Origin: Eubacterium sp. 1001713B170207_170306_E7
GTDB taxonomy: Bacteria; Bacillota; Clostridia; Eubacteriales; Eubacteriaceae
Reading direction: 5' to 3'
Length of the DNA stretch: 64,000 nt
NCBI RefSeq assembly: GCF_015547515.1
Contig: NZ_JADMVE010000004.1
Location: 1 to 64,000, forward strand
Position numbers and translations under genes: made by a program. How positions within the stretch are numbered: the first letter of the stretch is position 1; every line of letters begins with the position of its first letter. Shown here piece by piece: positions 60,503 to 64,000 of this stretch. The notes below the pieces were generated by a model. The model did no database searches. It was not told the DNA's origin and saw nothing but the letters and a program-made list of their open reading frames with translations.

Positions 60503-61324
60503 ATGCTGAAGATCGGAGAATTTTCCAAGCTTTGCTACGTCAGTGTCCGTATGCTGCGCCATTTTGAGGAGATGGGGCTTCTGCTCCCGGAAAGGGTGGA
60601 TCCTTTTACGGGCTACCGTTATTACACCGCCGCCCAGCTGACCACGGTCAGCACCATTGTCTCTTTGCAGCGCATGGGCCTGAGCCTTACGGCCATCGGC
60701 GAAATTCTTGAGAGCGGCAGCGGCTCCCAGGCTCTTGAAACACACATTGAGGCCTGCTACCGGAAAAAGCTGAAGGAAGCTGAAAAACTGCAGGTTCAGC
60801 TCAGACAGCTGAAAACCGCCGGTGAGAGGCTGCGCAGAAAGGAAGAAACCATGAAAAATTATACCGTTATTGCCAAAGAACTGCCATCCTGCCAGGTTGC
60901 GAGCCTGCGTGACACCCTGAGCACTTACACCGAGGAGGGCCGCCTGTGGGGGCAGCTGTATGCCGAAATCGCGCCCCAGCACGCAAAATTCACCACGCCG
61001 CCCTTTAACACCGCCACCTACCACGACGCCGAATACAACGAAACCAACCCGGATGTGGAGGTACAGGCCGCTGTGCTTGGCACTTACCAGGATACCGGGC
61101 ACGTTACCTTTAAAACGCTGCCGGCACGCCTGGTGGCCAGCGTTACCTTTACCGGGGACTACGACCAGATCACCGGCGTGAACATCGCGGCCATGCACTG
61201 GATCGAGGAAAACGGCTACCGGACAAACGGCACCATGTTCAACGTCTACCATGTGGGCCCTGGCGATACCAGTGATTCTGAAAAATGGGTAACGGAATGC
61301 TGCTTCCCCATTGCCAAAAAATAA
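60503..61324 (+). CDS. MerR regulator with GyrI-like effector domain (second)
   Basis: A 273-residue regulator built like the one at 53271: MerR helix-turn-helix (KIGEFSKLCYVSVRMLRHFEEMGLL), coiled coil (about 80-115), GyrI-like domain. ATG 60503 has AAAGGAGA before it; 13 further upstream residues lack a ribosome site. Paralogy with 53271 is clear from the shared layout. Confidence 0.87.
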   Translation: MLKIGEFSKLCYVSVRMLRHFEEMGLLLPERVDPFTGYRYYTAAQLTTVSTIVSLQRMGLSLTAIGEILESGSGSQALETHIEACYRKKLKEAEKLQVQLRQLKTAGERLRRKEETMKNYTVIAKELPSCQVASLRDTLSTYTEEGRLWGQLYAEIAPQHAKFTTPPFNTATYHDAEYNETNPDVEVQAAVLGTYQDTGHVTFKTLPARLVASVTFTGDYDQITGVNIAAMHWIEENGYRTNGTMFNVYHVGPGDTSDSEKWVTECCFPIAKK

Positions 61325-61327
61325 ACG

Positions 61328-61367
61328 AAACGCCCCCGGCCGGAAAACGGCCGGAGGGCGTTTTTGC
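61328..61367 (+). terminator. Terminator after the second MerR gene
   Basis: A GC-rich stem (CGCCC...CGGCCG / CGGCCG...GGGCG, 61331-61360) followed by TTTTT. Confidence 0.85.
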
Positions 61368-61368
61368 T

Positions 61369-62070
61369 TTAGATAATAATTTGTTTTTGCAGATACAGCA
61401 GATCCAGATGATAGACCTCTTCTGAGACTACCTGCTGCTGGCCGTACCATTTTTCAAGGTCTTCGGCGTTTAAGAGCAGCAAGTTGGGCAGCTGCGGGTC
61501 AAACGCTATTTTCAGCTGGGTGCCGAGCGTTACCGCGAAATGGAATTTTTTAAACCGCTCCGGTTTTTTCTTGCGGGTCATGCGGGCTGTCTGAAGCTCT
61601 GCGTAGATCCAGGGGGTCTCCCCGACCGGCCCCGGCTTTTTCAGGGAGTGGTACGGGTTCAAAAAGATCACGCATTCACTCTGGGCGATCATTTTGCCAA
61701 ACACCATGTGCAGTAAGGGATAAACATGGCCGGGCGCGTAGCCCTCGGCTACCAGTGTATCCGCGGCCTGCCAGACCCATGCGTCCACAAAAGCGGAAAC
61801 GCCCAGCTCCTCCCGGAGCCAGCGCTCGAGCCGGGACACCAGGGGCGCGTCTGCCTGAGCATGGGACAAAAACACCTGAAACTGAAGCTCGGGAAAGCAT
61901 GCCGCCTGCAGGGCCTCGCCGTCAAAATCCGCGCCCATGTCAAGGTACCGCCTCAGGTCTTTTACGACCTTTTCCTGATTTTCGTTTTCATTTTGCTCTG
62001 AAACGGCGGCTTCCTTTTCCAGACGGGCCATCTCTTTTTCATCCATGGTTAAGTTAAAGGCTGTAAACAT
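61369..62070 (-). CDS. TIR-like domain protein
   Basis: About 233 residues. The N terminus is charged and helical (about 10-60). Then FQVFLSHAQADAPLVSRLERWLREELGVSAFVD fits the first strand and helix of TIR domains, and ECVIFLNPYHSLKK ... WIYAEL fits the distal part. The Glu in WIYAEL lies where TIR NADases carry their catalytic Glu. Enzymatic activity is inference. I use ATG 62070, since AGG is suitably spaced there; 62082 lacks a ribosome site. It stands alone, not beside an evident sensor. Confidence 0.6.
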   Translation of the reverse strand: MFTAFNLTMDEKEMARLEKEAAVSEQNENENQEKVVKDLRRYLDMGADFDGEALQAACFPELQFQVFLSHAQADAPLVSRLERWLREELGVSAFVDAWVWQAADTLVAEGYAPGHVYPLLHMVFGKMIAQSECVIFLNPYHSLKKPGPVGETPWIYAELQTARMTRKKKPERFKKFHFAVTLGTQLKIAFDPQLPNLLLLNAEDLEKWYGQQQVVSEEVYHLDLLYLQKQIII

Positions 62071-62223
62071 CTCGTACCTCATTTCAAAATAGAATTCGTT
62101 GAATTTCCGTTAAAATAAAATATCCGGGGTGCAGCTGCAATGGTTTACGTTTCCTGTAAGCCAATTATAACGGGTTTATTTCTTTTTGTAAAATAAATTT
62201 GCAGATATATTTTGACAAAAAAA

Positions 62224-62261
62224 ACCCGGTTTTGTTGCCTGTTCCGCACACAAAACCGGGT
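62224..62261 (-). terminator. Terminator of the marR gene
   Basis: ACCCGGTTTTGT / ACAAAACCGGGT arms (62224-62235, 62250-62261) with a minus-strand T-run. Confidence 0.85.
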
Positions 62262-62274
62262 AAACCATGTCCAA

Positions 62275-62910
62275 TTATTCCACTTCTTGTTCTTCATTCA
62301 AAACATCTGCCGCTTCGCCCTCTGGCTCCCGGTCGTCATGCTCCGGACGATGCGGGCCATGCGGGCCCCGGCCGTGTTGCGGCCCATGATGCGGCCCGTG
62401 ATGGGGGCCATGATGCGGGCCGTGGGGACCATGCGGGTGGGGAGCCGGCGGCATTTCCTCGTCCATATCCGCGACCTTTTCTTCCAGCGCGGTGATCAGC
62501 TTGTCGAAAAGCCCGAAGAGGGTTTCCTTTTCTTCTTCGGACAGAACGTCAAACAGAAAATCTGCGGATTCGTCCTTTCGGCTTTTGATGGTGTCTGCCA
62601 GCTCTTTTCCGGCCTCGGTCAGATAAACGTCCATGTTGCGCTTATCCGTCTCATTTTTGCGGCGTTCCACCAGCTGGTTCCGTTCCAGCTTGATGATGAG
62701 CTCGCTCAGGGATGCCGGGCGGATGCCGGACTGCTCGGTCAGCTGCTTCTGGCTGACGCCGTCATTTTCAGACAGCATCACCAGCACCTTGCCCTGCCCG
62801 TGGTGCGGGTCCTCCTTGGGGCCTTTCGGCGCAAAGCGGCGCATGCCCTGGTGCATTAAAAACTGGTATTTTCTAAACTGCTCCATTAATTCTTCATTGA
62901 GGTGATTCAT
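62275..62910 (-). CDS. MarR family regulator with His-Gly-Pro tail
   Basis: A 211-residue protein. Residues about 20-130 are a MarR winged helix (VLVMLSENDGVSQKQLTEQSGIRPASLSELIIKLE, RKNETDKRNMDVYLTEAG). The C-terminal 55 residues are a low-complexity stretch of about ten H-G-P units (GPHHGPHH type), then acidic. This tail could bind Ni2+, Zn2+ or Cu2+; it is not part of the usual MarR fold. ATG 62910 has AAAGGAG; a longer frame starts in the repeat remnant at 62936. Confidence 0.85.
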   Translation of the reverse strand: MNHLNEELMEQFRKYQFLMHQGMRRFAPKGPKEDPHHGQGKVLVMLSENDGVSQKQLTEQSGIRPASLSELIIKLERNQLVERRKNETDKRNMDVYLTEAGKELADTIKSRKDESADFLFDVLSEEEKETLFGLFDKLITALEEKVADMDEEMPPAPHPHGPHGPHHGPHHGPHHGPQHGRGPHGPHRPEHDDREPEGEAADVLNEEQEVE

Positions 62911-62935
62911 TTTTTTCTCCTTTGTGCTCTTTGAA

Positions 62936-62960
62936 GATACGGCGTTTCGCCGCATCATCT
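62936..62960. repeat. Degenerate palindromic repeat before marR
   Basis: GATACGGCG-TTT-CGCCGCATC: one mismatch and lost outer arms on one side. It lies in the leader of marR, about 26 bp before the start codon. Confidence 0.7.
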
Positions 62961-62967
62961 ATTATTC

Positions 62968-63025
62968 AGGTACCTTATTATTGTATTCTACACCTTTGTT
63001 TTCCTTTTGTCAAGGTACCTTATTA
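62968..63025 (-). promoter_or_regulatory. marR promoter with two AGGTACCTTATTA operators
   Basis: Minus-strand TTGACA (63013-63008) and TAGAAT (62990-62985), 17 bp apart. Two identical 13-bp sites AGGTACCTTATTA (62968-62980 and 63013-63025) flank it, a clear autoregulation layout. Confidence 0.75.
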
Positions 63026-63107
63026 ATTTTTTTGAGCTTTTGTTGCGCATAAACGTTCCAACGTGTAAAATAAGGGTATCCTATTTAAAAAAGAAAAGGA
63101 GCAAATT

Positions 63108-63572
63108 ATGTTACAACAAGGTACCAAGGCACCGGATTTCACACTGCCTGACAAAGACAACAACCCGGTCAGCCTTTCTGATTTTAAAGGCAAAAAGGTC
63201 ATTCTCTACTTTTACCCAAAGGACAATACCAAGGGCTGCACCACCCAGGCCTGCACCTTTCGCGACGCGTACTCCGAGTTTGAGGCCCTGGGCGCGGTGG
63301 TCATTGGCATCAGCAAGGACAGCACCCGCTCGCACACCAATTTCGCAGCGAAGTACGAGCTGCCCTTCCTGCTGCTCTCCGACCCGGAAACCCAGGTCAT
63401 CCAGGCTTATGACGTCTGGAAGGAAAAGAAAATGTACGGCAAAACCTACATGGGCATTGTCCGCACCACCTATATCATCGACGAGGCCGGCATGATCGAA
63501 AAGGTCTACGAAAAGGTAAAGCCTGCGGAAAACGCCGATCAGATTTTAAAGCATTTAAAAGGCGAAGCGTAA
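63108..63572 (+). CDS. bcp: Thioredoxin-dependent peroxiredoxin (BCP/PrxQ)
   Basis: A 154-residue peroxiredoxin that reduces peroxides. Peroxidatic Cys44 and resolving Cys49 lie in YPKDNTKGCTTQAC, the BCP/PrxQ motif. AAAGGAG before ATG 63108. It is divergent from marR across the operators, so MarR may also regulate it. Confidence 0.95.
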   Translation: MLQQGTKAPDFTLPDKDNNPVSLSDFKGKKVILYFYPKDNTKGCTTQACTFRDAYSEFEALGAVVIGISKDSTRSHTNFAAKYELPFLLLSDPETQVIQAYDVWKEKKMYGKTYMGIVRTTYIIDEAGMIEKVYEKVKPAENADQILKHLKGEA

Positions 63573-63580
63573 TTAAAAAA

Positions 63581-63612
63581 GCAGCCCGGAGTTTTACCCT
63601 GGGCTGCCTTTA
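63581..63612. terminator. Terminator between bcp and the edge gene
   Basis: GCAGCCC / GGGCTGC arms (63581-63587, 63601-63607), with T-rich flanks. Confidence 0.75.
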
Positions 63613-64000
63613 TTTCCAATTTTCCAGCAGATTTTTCACATCCCGGTGGCTGCGGCAGAGATAAACCCTCCGGGGATCCTTTTCCTGCAGGCCGCGGTAC
63701 CAGTTCCGGTGGCGCTTGCTGCGCCCGTCCTTTAAAATCCACCTGGCAAACACGTAATCAAATTTTTCCTCACAGCCGTCGGCCATGCTGTCCCGGACCT
63801 GGTTTTTGGAGCTGCGGTAGCGCATATAGGCTCTCGGGAAGCAGACGCGCCTCGGCAGGCAGAGCATAATGATCTTATCGGCCTCGGCCATGCGCCGGTC
63901 CAGGTGGAGCTCGCCGTAGTTGCCGTCGATGATCCAGGAATCCTGCGCCATAAAGGACGCGACCATCTCCCGGGCTTCATCGCGGTCCCGCTCCTGCCAG
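63610..64000 (-). CDS. P-loop kinase-like protein (FlaR/topology-modulation type), N terminus cut off
   Basis: The frame runs off the right edge; at least 130 C-terminal residues are seen. WIIDGNYGELHLDRRMAEADKIIMLCLPRRVCFPRAYMRYRS fits the small P-loop kinase-like group annotated as DNA topology modulation protein FlaR. The Walker A is outside the window. Function is not established. Confidence 0.65.
   Translation of the reverse strand, partial: WQERDRDEAREMVASFMAQDSWIIDGNYGELHLDRRMAEADKIIMLCLPRRVCFPRAYMRYRSSKNQVRDSMADGCEEKFDYVFARWILKDGRSKRHRNWYRGLQEKDPRRVYLCRSHRDVKNLLENWK

Noticed and set aside
62380-62450. Tandem DNA repeat in the marR tail taken as a non-coding repeat
   Set aside because: It stays in frame and encodes the His-Gly-Pro tail, so it is coding.
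1-64000. CRISPR array, prophage or insertion sequence
   Set aside because: No regularly spaced direct repeats with unique spacers, no phage structural genes, and no transposase frame were found.

Overview
The window looks like a chromosomal segment of an acetogenic clostridial (Firmicutes) species, most probably of the Eubacterium limosum / E. callanderi group. The reasons are a corrinoid-dependent methyltransferase operon of the aromatic O-demethylase type, scattered bacterial-microcompartment genes, strong AGGAGG ribosome-binding sites, T-box and M-box leaders, and an OLE RNA next to its membrane-protein partner. The species call is inference. No prophage, insertion sequence, CRISPR array, rRNA or tRNA gene was seen. 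Most open frames are densely packed housekeeping, transport or regulatory genes.

Layout. 0.4-4.9 kb: iron-sulfur flavoprotein, RNase R, SmpB and tmRNA (a trans-translation block), then a small protein with two homing-endonuclease-associated repeats. 4.9-7.5 kb (minus): a microcompartment GTPase and shell protein, lgt, and the phosphotransacylase PduL. 7.6-12.9 kb (minus): OLE RNA, OapA-like membrane protein, TlyA, NAD kinase, ArgR and RecN, the gene neighbourhood in which OLE RNA is known in other Firmicutes. 13-22 kb: two efflux pumps, each with its own regulator and recognisable operators (PadR/DHA2 and TetR/MFS), two XRE regulators, two acetyltransferases and PhzF. 22-25.2 kb: the Mg2+ P-type ATPase MgtA behind an M-box riboswitch. 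25.3-33 kb: MsrB, a lone branching enzyme, a zinc alcohol dehydrogenase, a transglutaminase-like protein, an Fpg-like protein without the catalytic proline, a DUF2268 protease-like protein and small membrane or unknown proteins. 33-45 kb: two peptide-stress-type modules (two-component system plus ABC transporter), each with 11-bp-phased direct repeats at the ABC promoter, with a MATE pump and a SPL-like radical SAM protein between them. 45-51 kb: TetR-controlled O-demethylase operon (MFS, URO-D methyltransferase, corrinoid protein) and a DASS carrier. 51-64 kb: TrpB2 behind a Trp-type T-box, two MerR/GyrI regulators with 19-bp-spacer promoters, AraC, small enzymes, a Na/Pi-PhoU transporter with an attenuator-like leader, an ATPase, a TIR-like protein, a MarR regulator with a His-Gly-Pro tail, a BCP peroxiredoxin and a truncated P-loop protein.

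Two threads run through the window. One is magnesium and RNA control: OLE RNA with OapA, and an M-box in front of mgtA. The other is a family of near-perfect palindromes (core GCGGCG-AAA-CGCCGC, arms GAGATGAT) found at six full and two degenerate intergenic sites between 20 and 63 kb, most of them placed where a transcription terminator would be expected.
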